DNA from: Pseudomonadota bacterium
Lineage (GTDB): Bacteria > Pseudomonadota > Gammaproteobacteria > JAIEPX01
Length of the DNA stretch: 40,465 nucleotides
NCBI GenBank assembly: GCA_029777855.1
Contig: JAKORL010000103.1
Coordinates: forward strand, 1-40,465
Reading direction: 5' to 3'
Shown: positions 33,599-40,465 of the stretch, one piece after another
How positions within the stretch are numbered: position 1 is the first letter of the stretch
How the letters are laid out: the number at the start of each line of letters is the position of its first letter
Made by a program: the position numbers and the translations under genes
The notes under the pieces: model-generated
Told to the model about the DNA's origin: nothing
Database searches by the model: none
What the model saw: the letters and a program-made list of their open reading frames with translations, nothing else

Positions 33599-34438
33599 AT
33601 GGATACCACAGAATTAAGTAGATTTACAAACGCACATTATGACGATGTCAATATAATATGTTATCCCTTATTTAAAAAAACACCCGTCAGTTTTTTTGTA
33701 TACGAACGTTTTTATGATAATGGCAAGGCTCTTTTTTTGAGTTCAACTCCAAATGTATTAATAAATTGGGCAGTTGATGAACTTCATCCTACCCGAGCAG
33801 AACTTGACCTATATTCCTCTTTTGGGTTGAAAATAGCCTATTTTTCACATCATATGCCTTTGCCACTGGGCTCTGAAGTTGCTGCTGAAAAATATGAAAA
33901 GGTTGTCTCTGTTGCTGCTGACTGTCGATTATTTCATATATTGTTTTTCATAATTCGAGAATTGGATTACTATAAAGTGTGTGGTTTTGGATCCGATAAA
34001 TCGAGCGAGCCGATCTTGAATTTCTATTTTAATTCAGCAGTATTTCTTGAGAGATTTATTCAGCATTTTGAGAATGTAGGTAGAGAGTATATAGAGAATG
34101 GTAATTATAATGGGTTAATTATGCTACCAACATACACTTCTCCTCTTCTAATAACAGAAGGTTATGGAAATTATAAAGCGTACGAAAATCCAGATAAATT
34201 AGTTTTGACAGAAAAACACGAGGACTTTGGGTCTAAAATAACATTAACTTCTAGAGAAAAAGAATGTATGTCCATGGTGGCTCAGGGCTATACCATGAAA
34301 GGTGTTGCTATCAAACTTGAGATATCTCACAGAACTGTGGAGCAGCATTTAAGAAACATCAAAGACAAGCTGGGTATGAATACTAAATCACAACTGGTTG
34401 AATTTTGGCATGAACATAATAATAGGATAGCGATGTAA
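33599..34438 (+). CDS. LuxR-type HTH transcriptional regulator, second of a tandem pair
   Basis: A 279-residue paralogue of the preceding protein. The HTH is nearly identical (TSREKECMSMVAQGYTMKG, AIKLEISHRTVEQHLRN, IKDKLGMNTKSQLVEFW). The N-terminal sensor part shares the pattern NAHYDDVNIICYPLFKKTPV, RFYDNGKALFL, the AAEKYEK match and YYKVCGFG, but has diverged much more than the HTH. GGGTGAAGTA precedes the ATG. Divergent sensors with a conserved DNA-binding part suggest both act on the same targets in response to different cues. A decayed third copy of the HTH lies at 36411-36515, before the NRPS. Confidence 0.86.
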   Translation: MDTTELSRFTNAHYDDVNIICYPLFKKTPVSFFVYERFYDNGKALFLSSTPNVLINWAVDELHPTRAELDLYSSFGLKIAYFSHHMPLPLGSEVAAEKYEKVVSVAADCRLFHILFFIIRELDYYKVCGFGSDKSSEPILNFYFNSAVFLERFIQHFENVGREYIENGNYNGLIMLPTYTSPLLITEGYGNYKAYENPDKLVLTEKHEDFGSKITLTSREKECMSMVAQGYTMKGVAIKLEISHRTVEQHLRNIKDKLGMNTKSQLVEFWHEHNNRIAM

Positions 34439-34824
34439 ATATATATTTTATTTGCCATAAGGTAAATATTGTTATGCAATTAGCATAATTTTATTTGCTC
34501 GAGATTTGAGAGCTGCGTAGTTTCTACGTATAGGATACCCCATGGATAGGGAGTAAATTTTACATGCTCTGGGGCTATTCATCATCTGTTCTAAAGCAGG
34601 CGTTGTCACAATGTTGGCATCGCACTCTCGCTCAAGACTGCGTCGCGACATTGAAACGCAGGTTATAGACGATGAGGTAGCCCTGGGCACTTGGCTCAAA
34701 ATAATTTATATACGTAATGGTTATATTATTAAATTAACAAAAACAATAAAATACGTATATTTACTCATCGTTATTAAATCAAGAGTATGATCAATAGCTG
34801 TGGTGATATCTGTGTAGATATTTT
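34439..34824. other. Structured intergenic region, possible small RNA
   Basis: This 386-base gap has no recognised gene. It contains CGTAGTTTCTACG (inverted repeat, about 34525-34537), two more TACGTA sites near 34711 and 34754, and blocks at 34618-34638 that also occur in inverted orientation upstream of the LuxR pair. A minus-strand frame (34472-34699, TTG start) and a plus-strand frame from 34611 exist, but neither looks like a known protein. A plus-strand hairpin with a T-run closes the region, so a small RNA or a long 3' UTR is possible. Confidence 0.35.
34472..34488 (+). terminator. Weak terminator-like hairpin after the LuxR pair
   Basis: TTATGC (34472-34477) pairs with GCATAA (34483-34488) around a five-base loop and is followed by a T-rich run (TTTTATTT). 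The stem is short and AT-rich, so termination would be partial. Confidence 0.3.
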
Positions 34825-34826
34825 TT
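34806..34826 (+). terminator. Intrinsic terminator-like hairpin, plus strand
   Basis: ATATCT (34806-34811), loop GTGT, AGATAT (34816-34821), then TTTTT. It reaches the end of the convergent rlmI gene (stop at 34825-34827). The stem is AT-only except for two G-C pairs, so it is weak, but the T-run is clear. Confidence 0.45.
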
Positions 34827-36003
34827 AATGATCTATTATTATAAGCACTGCTTGTAAATAATTACCTTCAGGAAAAGCAGGTAGCATAGGATGATCAGCG
34901 GCAGCGCCATAGGTGCCTAAAATACGGATATGTCTATGAGATGATTTTGCTGACTCACCGATGATATGCAGAAAATGATCCAGGGCTAAGGCCGAAGAGC
35001 AATTGCACGTCAACAATAAGCTGCCTGGTTTGAGATGATTAAATATTTCTTTATGTAAAAACCGGTAATGTTGTACAGCTCGATCCAAATGCTTTCTCGA
35101 TGGCACTAATTTTGGGGGATCTAAAATGACAATGTCATAATCTGCAGCTAAAGCAAGACTTTCTCGAGCATCGGCCTCAACGAATTTTACATTGTTTAAT
35201 GAATTTAATTCAGCATTTTGCGTGGCTTGTTTGACTGCAGCAGCGGAGCTATCAATGCCTAATACTTCTGTTGCTCCTGCTTTCGCGGCGTGAAGTGCAA
35301 ACCCTCCTGTAAAACAATATAAATCAAGAACGCGTTTGTTTTTGGCTAAAGCAGCAATCCGTTGATGATTTTCGCGTTGATCACAATACAGCCCTGTTTT
35401 TTGGGTTTGGGAAAAATCAATTTGATAAATAATTCCTGTCTCGTTGATTTGGGCAATAGTTGTGCTGACAGAATTGGAAGAGTTATTCCAACCATCTTGT
35501 TGCAGTGTTTTAGATTGGCTAAGCCAAATGATTTCTGTTGGTGACTGCAAAGCATTCAAAGTTGATTCAATTAGTTTTCTGTTTTCTTCAGCCCAATACG
35601 CTGAGCTCGAAACAACAGCAACTTCTCCAAAAACATCAATGGTGACACCTGATAACCCATCGCCTTCACTATTAAAGAGTCGATAAGCTGTGGTTTCTAA
35701 ATTTGGCAGCCCAATTGATTGTCGTAACTTTATAGCATTTTGAATTCGATCAGTTACGACTTCTTCAAGTGTAGGCTCAGAGAATTTTTCGTCTGCATAG
35801 GCTAAAACCCTGACCCTATAAAGTGAATGTTCATTATAAACACCCCACCCAATCAGCTCGCCGCCATTAGAATGGACGCTCACCAGCTCTCCTGTCTTCA
35901 ATGCTCCCTTGTGGCTCGCAATTGCCTTAGGAAACACCCATGGATGCCCAGACACGATCGGTTTGCCCTTTTTTGCCTGTAAATAAACGGCTGCTATAGT
36001 CAT
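34825..36003 (-). CDS. rlmI: RlmI-like 23S rRNA (cytosine-C5) methyltransferase
   Basis: A class I SAM-dependent rRNA methyltransferase; E. coli RlmI methylates C1962 of 23S rRNA. I start at the ATG at 36003 (392 residues), with AGG upstream; the longer frame adds 12 residues. The N-terminal PUA domain (GHPWVFPKAIASHKGALKTG, VSVHSNGGELIGWGVYN) is followed by the EEHE-like linker, QKTGLYCDQRENH (201-213), the SAM site VLDLYCFTGGFALHAAKAGA (225-244) with GIDSS, ILDPPKLVPS (293-302) and TCNCSS (332-337). The paired-cysteine end and the DPPK motif fit m5C chemistry. It converges with the LuxR region. RlmI is the best name, although relatives with other targets exist. Confidence 0.88.
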   Translation of the reverse strand: MTIAAVYLQAKKGKPIVSGHPWVFPKAIASHKGALKTGELVSVHSNGGELIGWGVYNEHSLYRVRVLAYADEKFSEPTLEEVVTDRIQNAIKLRQSIGLPNLETTAYRLFNSEGDGLSGVTIDVFGEVAVVSSSAYWAEENRKLIESTLNALQSPTEIIWLSQSKTLQQDGWNNSSNSVSTTIAQINETGIIYQIDFSQTQKTGLYCDQRENHQRIAALAKNKRVLDLYCFTGGFALHAAKAGATEVLGIDSSAAAVKQATQNAELNSLNNVKFVEADARESLALAADYDIVILDPPKLVPSRKHLDRAVQHYRFLHKEIFNHLKPGSLLLTCNCSSALALDHFLHIIGESAKSSHRHIRILGTYGAAADHPMLPAFPEGNYLQAVLIIIDH

Positions 36004-36192
36004 ATCTGTACCTGCATTAAAAGCTCTAGTATCGCGCATTTGCGCTTAGGATAAAAGTAGCATTTTATATGTAAGGCCGCATCAAAATGATTAAAATGCC
36101 CATACTTTGATATTGTCAAATAGAGATACAGATATTATATATTGTAATTCTAACTTTTGGTGCAGGTTATTGGCGGAAAAGCCGTAGGCTAT

Positions 36193-36399
36193 ATGAGCAA
36201 GCACAACGTTAAATACACTCGAAGTGAAATTGGCAAGGTAAAAATATTGCCTGATTTTTTACTGAGTCCAGATAAGTTGATTTTGAAGGAAGAGGCTATC
36301 ACAGTCACGGTTTCATTGACAATAGAAAGTGTTGATTTTTTCAAACATGAGGCACACATTAATCATGCTCATTATGTGAAACACTGTAGCCTAGGCTAG
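36193..36399 (+). pseudogene. Truncated CopG-type (BrnA-like) antitoxin
   Basis: From the ATG at 36193 the frame reads KYTRSEIGKVKILPDFLLSP, DKLILKEEAITVTVSLTIES, VDFFKHEAHINHAHYVKH and then stops. This matches a ribbon-helix-helix antitoxin family whose members have the pattern (K)YT..-(G)KV.-(V)PDFLPSP...KEE-VTVTLSLS-ESVDFFK-EA and go on for about twelve more residues (a QxMIRxLLDxYA-like end). That end is missing here. No toxin gene is adjacent on either side. The frame can be opened further upstream with a TTG at 36157, but the family starts near 36193. Confidence 0.5.
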
Positions 36400-36410
36400 T
36401 TGGAGACTCA

Positions 36411-36515
36411 CTACGCAAGCCTATATATATCATGAAAAGATTGCATAAAAGACATTTCTCATAGAACACTTGTAAGATAGTTGCGTGATGAATCTACACG
36501 AAATTTTACTCATAG
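36411..36515 (+). pseudogene. Relic of a third LuxR-type HTH
   Basis: Translated around 36441-36490 the plus strand gives CIKDISHRTLVR, a stop, then LRDES, which lines up with AIKLxISHRTVEQHLRN of the two intact LuxR genes. At the DNA level, ATATA..ATGAAAAG, CATAGAACA and TTGCG occur in the same order as in the first LuxR gene (33437-33503), with a small deletion between the first two. Stops and the deletion show it is dead. It implies that a further copy of this regulator once stood beside the NRPS gene. Confidence 0.65.
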
Positions 36516-36532
36516 GCGATATGGGCTAGTAT

Positions 36533-36546
36533 TGATAATATTATCA
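36533..36546 (+). promoter_or_regulatory. TGATAATATTATCA palindrome before the NRPS gene, Fur-family-box-like
   Basis: A perfect 14-bp palindrome 21 bases before the NRPS ATG. It equals the 7-1-7 box known for Fur-family repressors (TGATAATnATTATCA) without the central base. A site here would cover the promoter or leader. Whether Fur tolerates the missing base is unknown. Confidence 0.4.
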
Positions 36547-36567
36547 TAACAAATCACGGGGAATGCT

Positions 36568-39500
36568 ATGGATACACAAAATATCACTCTTGTTTCTGAA
36601 GAAAATCAGGAGTATTTTGCCTTAACTGATCAACAGCTTGAATTATTGGCTGCATGGGAAATAGAACCGAATGCAATTAATTACAATTGCTATGTTTCAT
36701 ATTGTATCAATGGTAATTTAGATGAAAAAAAATTTCAAAAATCACTAGTAGAGCTAGTAAATCATTTTGATAGCTTGCGTGTCCGTATCAAAAAAAGCGA
36801 AGACGGTCGCGTGATGCAGTATATCGGAGAAAAAGTAGAAGATTTATCTTGTGTGTATGTAGATCTTTGGTCGCCAAATCCAAATGAAGATAAAAAGAAA
36901 CTTGAAAAGCAAGCAAAGTCATTTATTTCAGAAAAACTTACAGAATGTTTTAAGCTGTATGAAGAAGATTTGCACCTGTTTCTTTTAGTAAGATATGATG
37001 AAAATAAATATGATTTCGTATTTGCGCCGCATCATATTAATTGTGATGGTCAGAGTGGTAGCATTTTAATGTCCGCCTTATCTGTTATTTATAATCAAGG
37101 GTTAGATCAGCTGGAAAAGCTAGATTCTATTAGACAGCATCCCAATGTGTATTTAGAGTATTACAATAGCATACCCAAAGAAGTGATAGATCTATCGAAA
37201 ATTCATTGGGTAAACAAGCTCGAAAGTATTGATATAGAGATGAACTATCAAAGAACTGCCGTGGGCTATAAAAAGGAAATGTTTTACTTCAACTGGAACG
37301 AAAGTTTATTAAAATCTATTAAGAGATTTTGTAAGCAACAGAGAACGACCCCTTTCTTATTCATGAGCGCTGTATATTCGTGCCTCCTATATCGATATTT
37401 TAGTCAAGAAAGTCTGTGTTTATGGTATCCACAAAACATTCGCGCCAAAGGAGCAAATAAACTTTACGGATTTTATGTTGTTCCGATGCCTATGTCTGTT
37501 GAATGTGATGATAATGAAAAATTTGTTGATCTATTAGGTAAAATTCGTGACCAACGAAAAGTTGATAATCAATACATTCCTCTGACGCAATCATCAATAT
37601 TAAAATTACTAAACAAAATGCACATAGACCACCGTGCATTAAATTCTATCGCCGAGGTTCCATTGATTGATAGGAGTCTAGAGCTTGATAATTTAGACAT
37701 TGAGAGTCTTGGAGTTGGTAATGGTGATGCGGAACATCATTTAAGCTTTATGTATGATGTCTCACAAGGCGAATTTAAAGGAAAATTTACATACAATGGT
37801 CAAATGTTCACTGAAGAGTTTATCATGCAGCTTGCGGGCCACTTACAAGGCATAACAGCCGCTTTCCTGAATGACCCAAATCAGAAGCTTAGTGAAATAG
37901 ACTATATGTCTGAGAATGAAAAAAGCAGAATATTATCGCAGTTTAATTCAACTGAAAATGACTATCAAGATGATAAATTGTTACATGAGCTTTTTGAGGA
38001 ACAAGTAAAAATTGTTCCAGAGAACACTGCAATCGTATATAACAGTCAAAAAGTGAGTTACAAACAGCTCAACTCAAAAGCAAATCAATTGGCAAGACAT
38101 ATTCGTAAAATGTATCAGCTTAATAATGGCGAAGAGATGGGTGCAGATACTCCCATCGCATTATGCATGAATCGCGGTATCGAGATGATTATAGGAATAC
38201 TTGCTGTATTAAAGGCGGGTGGGGCATATGTTCCACTTGAACCGAGTTATCCTCGGGAACGAATATCCTACATATTGCAAGACACTCGCGCTAAGATATT
38301 GTTGAGTACGAGCGAGGTAATGTATGAGCATTCATACCTTGCAAATCTCAGTGGCTCAGCTTTATTGATATTATGCGATCTCACCTATGCTGAAGAACAA
38401 CATAATCTTTCAGCGTATACTAAAACTACTGATTTAGCTTATATAATTTATACTTCGGGTACGACTGGAGTGCCTAAGGGAGTTATGATCGAGCACCACT
38501 CTGTGATAAATACGCTCAATTCAATCAAAGAAATCTATGCTCTCAGTCATCAGGATAAAATCACACAGTTTACTTCGTATATATTCGATTACAGCGTTGC
38601 AGAAATATTCATTAGCTTAATTCAGGGTGCTGAATTGCATTTGTTACCTGAATCCTGTTTGAAAGACAGCGAAGCATTGTCTCACTATCTTACATCGCAT
38701 AGAATCAATTATGCCTATGTACCTCCTGTGATGTTGGCGCAATTGCCAAGAAAAAATTATCCTGATCTGAAAGCATTAATCTATGGTGGTGAAGCTATCG
38801 ATCATAAAACAGGTGAATATTGGTCTGCCAAGCTCGATTTATATAACTGCTATGGTCCTACCGAAGCGACGATTTATGCCACAAGTACAAAAGTTGAAAA
38901 GGATCTACAGATAATAGGGAGGCCAATTCAAAATACTAAGTTATATGTACTCGATAATCAGCGACAGATTGTTCCTATTGGCGTGTGTGGTGAATTATAT
39001 ATATCAGGAAAAGGTTTGGCGCGAGGTTATTTGAATAACCTTGAGCAAAATGAACAACGTTTTCTGCCGAACTTCTTTGCAGATGCTGTTGATATAGAAA
39101 ATGGTTATGACAGAATATATAAAACTGGCGATATAGTTCGTTATTTGCCGTCCGGAAATCTTGAATATTTGGGGCGTTCTGATACACAAATCAAAATACG
39201 AGGATACCGAGTCGAACTTTCTGAAATAGAACATCGCATGATGAGTATTCCGGATATTACCCAGGCTGTAGTTGTCTGCAACAAGAGGGTTATCAATGGA
39301 GCAGAACAAACCTATCTTGCTGGGTATTTTTGTAGTGAGAATAGCCTAACAGAAAATCAGATTCGAATTCAATTATCATCGCAGCTGCCAGAATTCATGG
39401 TGCCGAGTGTTTTCATCAATCTTACCAGTATTCCGATGAAAAAAAGCGGAAAAATTGATCGTGCCGCACTACCTATTCCGCAATTTGATAATATGGATAG

Positions 39501-40465
39501 TGAATTCGTAGAACCTAAAAATGAGCTGCAATCTCAGCTCGCCAAGATTTGGGGATCACTTCTAGATATCAAAAGTGTGAGTATAGATAAAGATTTCTTT
39601 GCCTTAGGCGGAGATTCGATCATCGCTATTCAAATCGCGCATAAAATTACAAGTGTGACGGGTATTACTGTCACTGTGGCTGATTTATTGAAGCATAAAA
39701 CCATTCATAATCTTTCTCTGGCTATGAAGAATAATGAAGAAGTCATAACAATTCCTAAAACGAAAATGTCTAAACCGCCATTATCATTCGCACAAGAGCG
39801 ATTATGGTTTATTGAGCAATATAATCCAGGAAATAATGCTTATCATATTCCCATCGTGTTGGAATTTTCGGAATTAGTTGATATTAAAAACATCAAATAT
39901 GCTCTATCAAAAATTATGGACGAGCAAGAGGTTTTGCGCACTGTTATTCAACGGAATGATGATGGGAGCTATTACCAAAATGTATTGCATAAGGGGCTTG
40001 CTTTCAATGAAATATGCTGCGATACCACAGAAGAATTCGAAAATAAATTAGAATCGGATATTATGGAACAATTTGATTTGTCTGTACATTATCCAATCCG
40101 AGTAAATTTTTATAATGTTTTGTCTCGTCGTTACATCTTAATTAATATGCACCATATTGCATTTGACGGTTGGTCTCTCGATATCTTTGCTAATAATTTA
40201 TTAACATATTATGAGGCGTATCAGAAAGGAGACTTGCCAGCTCAAAAAACCTCGATGGTGCAATATAAAGACTATGCTGTTTGGCAACGTGAGTTCCTCA
40301 CGGGTGAGAAATTGAATCGATTATTACAATATTGGCGAGATAAACTAGAGGGTTGGCAAGTCTTGAATATTCCGACAGATAGACATCGGAAAGCCGTATT
40401 TGATTATAGTGGCAATGTAGTAGAGTTTAGTCTAGACCAAGAATTATCGGCTAAACTTAGACAAT
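36568..40465 (+). CDS. Non-ribosomal peptide synthetase, modules C-A-PCP-C (continues beyond the window)
   Basis: The ATG at 36568 (GGGGA upstream) opens a frame of 1299 codons with no stop to the window edge. Residues about 12-450 are a condensation domain with an active HHINCDG (155-161). Residues about 472-965 are an adenylation domain: GGAYVPLEPSYPRERI, YTSGTTGVPKG (628), FDYSVAEIF, YNCYGPTEATIYA (759), YKTGD (851), GRSDTQIKIRGYRVELSEIE (869) and the A10 lysine in SGKIDRAALP (K962). A carrier domain follows with FFALGGDSI (phosphopantetheine S1017). A second condensation domain starts at LSFAQERLWFIEQY with MHHIAFDGWS (1195-1201). The specificity residues by eye are D-Y-A-Y-I-G-C-I-Y-K, which I cannot match to an amino acid. 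The product is unknown. A C domain at the very start suggests an acyl starter or an upstream partner. Confidence 0.96.
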   Translation, partial: MDTQNITLVSEENQEYFALTDQQLELLAAWEIEPNAINYNCYVSYCINGNLDEKKFQKSLVELVNHFDSLRVRIKKSEDGRVMQYIGEKVEDLSCVYVDLWSPNPNEDKKKLEKQAKSFISEKLTECFKLYEEDLHLFLLVRYDENKYDFVFAPHHINCDGQSGSILMSALSVIYNQGLDQLEKLDSIRQHPNVYLEYYNSIPKEVIDLSKIHWVNKLESIDIEMNYQRTAVGYKKEMFYFNWNESLLKSIKRFCKQQRTTPFLFMSAVYSCLLYRYFSQESLCLWYPQNIRAKGANKLYGFYVVPMPMSVECDDNEKFVDLLGKIRDQRKVDNQYIPLTQSSILKLLNKMHIDHRALNSIAEVPLIDRSLELDNLDIESLGVGNGDAEHHLSFMYDVSQGEFKGKFTYNGQMFTEEFIMQLAGHLQGITAAFLNDPNQKLSEIDYMSENEKSRILSQFNSTENDYQDDKLLHELFEEQVKIVPENTAIVYNSQKVSYKQLNSKANQLARHIRKMYQLNNGEEMGADTPIALCMNRGIEMIIGILAVLKAGGAYVPLEPSYPRERISYILQDTRAKILLSTSEVMYEHSYLANLSGSALLILCDLTYAEEQHNLSAYTKTTDLAYIIYTSGTTGVPKGVMIEHHSVINTLNSIKEIYALSHQDKITQFTSYIFDYSVAEIFISLIQGAELHLLPESCLKDSEALSHYLTSHRINYAYVPPVMLAQLPRKNYPDLKALIYGGEAIDHKTGEYWSAKLDLYNCYGPTEATIYATSTKVEKDLQIIGRPIQNTKLYVLDNQRQIVPIGVCGELYISGKGLARGYLNNLEQNEQRFLPNFFADAVDIENGYDRIYKTGDIVRYLPSGNLEYLGRSDTQIKIRGYRVELSEIEHRMMSIPDITQAVVVCNKRVINGAEQTYLAGYFCSENSLTENQIRIQLSSQLPEFMVPSVFINLTSIPMKKSGKIDRAALPIPQFDNMDSEFVEPKNELQSQLAKIWGSLLDIKSVSIDKDFFALGGDSIIAIQIAHKITSVTGITVTVADLLKHKTIHNLSLAMKNNEEVITIPKTKMSKPPLSFAQERLWFIEQYNPGNNAYHIPIVLEFSELVDIKNIKYALSKIMDEQEVLRTVIQRNDDGSYYQNVLHKGLAFNEICCDTTEEFENKLESDIMEQFDLSVHYPIRVNFYNVLSRRYILINMHHIAFDGWSLDIFANNLLTYYEAYQKGDLPAQKTSMVQYKDYAVWQREFLTGEKLNRLLQYWRDKLEGWQVLNIPTDRHRKAVFDYSGNVVEFSLDQELSAKLRQ

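Noticed and set aside
34472..34699. Minus-strand frame of 75 codons (TTG start) in the gap after the LuxR genes
   Set aside because: No ribosome site, no family resemblance, and the same DNA is explained by inverted repeats and shared blocks; kept only as part of the intergenic entry.
36533..36546. The palindrome as a core promoter -10 instead of an operator
   Set aside because: TAATAT/TATTAT within it could be a -10, but with only about 20 bases to the start codon it would leave almost no leader and overlap the ribosome site; the operator reading is preferred though not proven.
1..40465. CRISPR arrays, rRNA, insertion sequences or phage attachment sites
   Set aside because: I saw no regularly spaced repeats, no rRNA-like stretches, no transposase frames and no integrase gene anywhere in the window.

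Overview
The window reads as chromosome of a low-GC gammaproteobacterium, most likely of the order Legionellales (Legionella, Coxiella, Berkiella or Aquicella-like). The evidence is the set of gammaproteobacterial housekeeping genes (ubiE-ubiJ-ubiB, ubiK, comM, metK, ahcY, htpX/lemA, trhO), an ankyrin-repeat protein that resembles the AnkH/LegA3 core effector family, and several large orphan proteins of the kind found in intracellular bacteria. The genus cannot be fixed from the sequence alone.

Layout. 1-519 (minus): N-terminus of a secreted M4 metalloprotease running off the left edge. 669-5428 (plus): ubiquinone genes ubiE-ubiJ-ubiB, then a small charged protein and an ankyrin protein in the same tight operon. 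5444-6013 (minus): a degenerate lipoyl-domain orphan. 6068-6775 (plus): a ComB-family phosphatase whose 3' end overlaps, tail to tail, a six-gene minus-strand operon (13571 down to 6714). That operon encodes wecB, wecC, two glycosyltransferase proteins (one fused to a HAD phosphatase), a radical SAM enzyme and a WbmS-like deacetylase. It should make UDP-ManNAcA and use it in an unidentified glycan or glycoside; none of its proteins is a membrane protein. 13813-15507 (minus): htpX and lemA. 15732-16763: trhO. 16764-18365 is a poorly coding stretch with a DUF4143 gene fragment, a small GFA-family gene and a perfect 32-bp inverted repeat. 18366-26300: an orphan gene, ubiK, comM, a small membrane protein, metK, ahcY and a 701-residue orphan. 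26486-32475: a tetraheme cytochrome c followed by a caa3-type cytochrome c oxidase operon (coxB, coxA, ctaG, coxC). 32744-34438: two tandem paralogous LuxR-type regulators. 34825-36003 (minus): an RlmI-like rRNA methyltransferase. 36157-36525: relics of a CopG-type antitoxin and of a third LuxR-type HTH. 36568 to the right edge: a non-ribosomal peptide synthetase (C-A-PCP-C so far) that continues past the window and is preceded by a palindrome resembling a Fur-family box.

How the parts fit. UbiE, UbiB, UbiJ and UbiK all serve aerobic ubiquinone synthesis, which feeds the respiratory chain that ends in the caa3 oxidase. MetK and AhcY supply SAM and clear SAH for UbiE, RlmI and the radical SAM enzyme. 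The accessory parts are the wec operon, the orphan proteins, and the LuxR/relic/NRPS end. The most promising for new biology are the membrane-protein-free glycan operon with its paired 23-bp inverted repeat, and the LuxR-NRPS region. Many of the promoters I could find by eye carry an extended -10 (TGnTATAAT) with a weak -35.

Limits: all family calls are by eye, without database searches. Promoter, operator and hairpin calls are pattern matches only.
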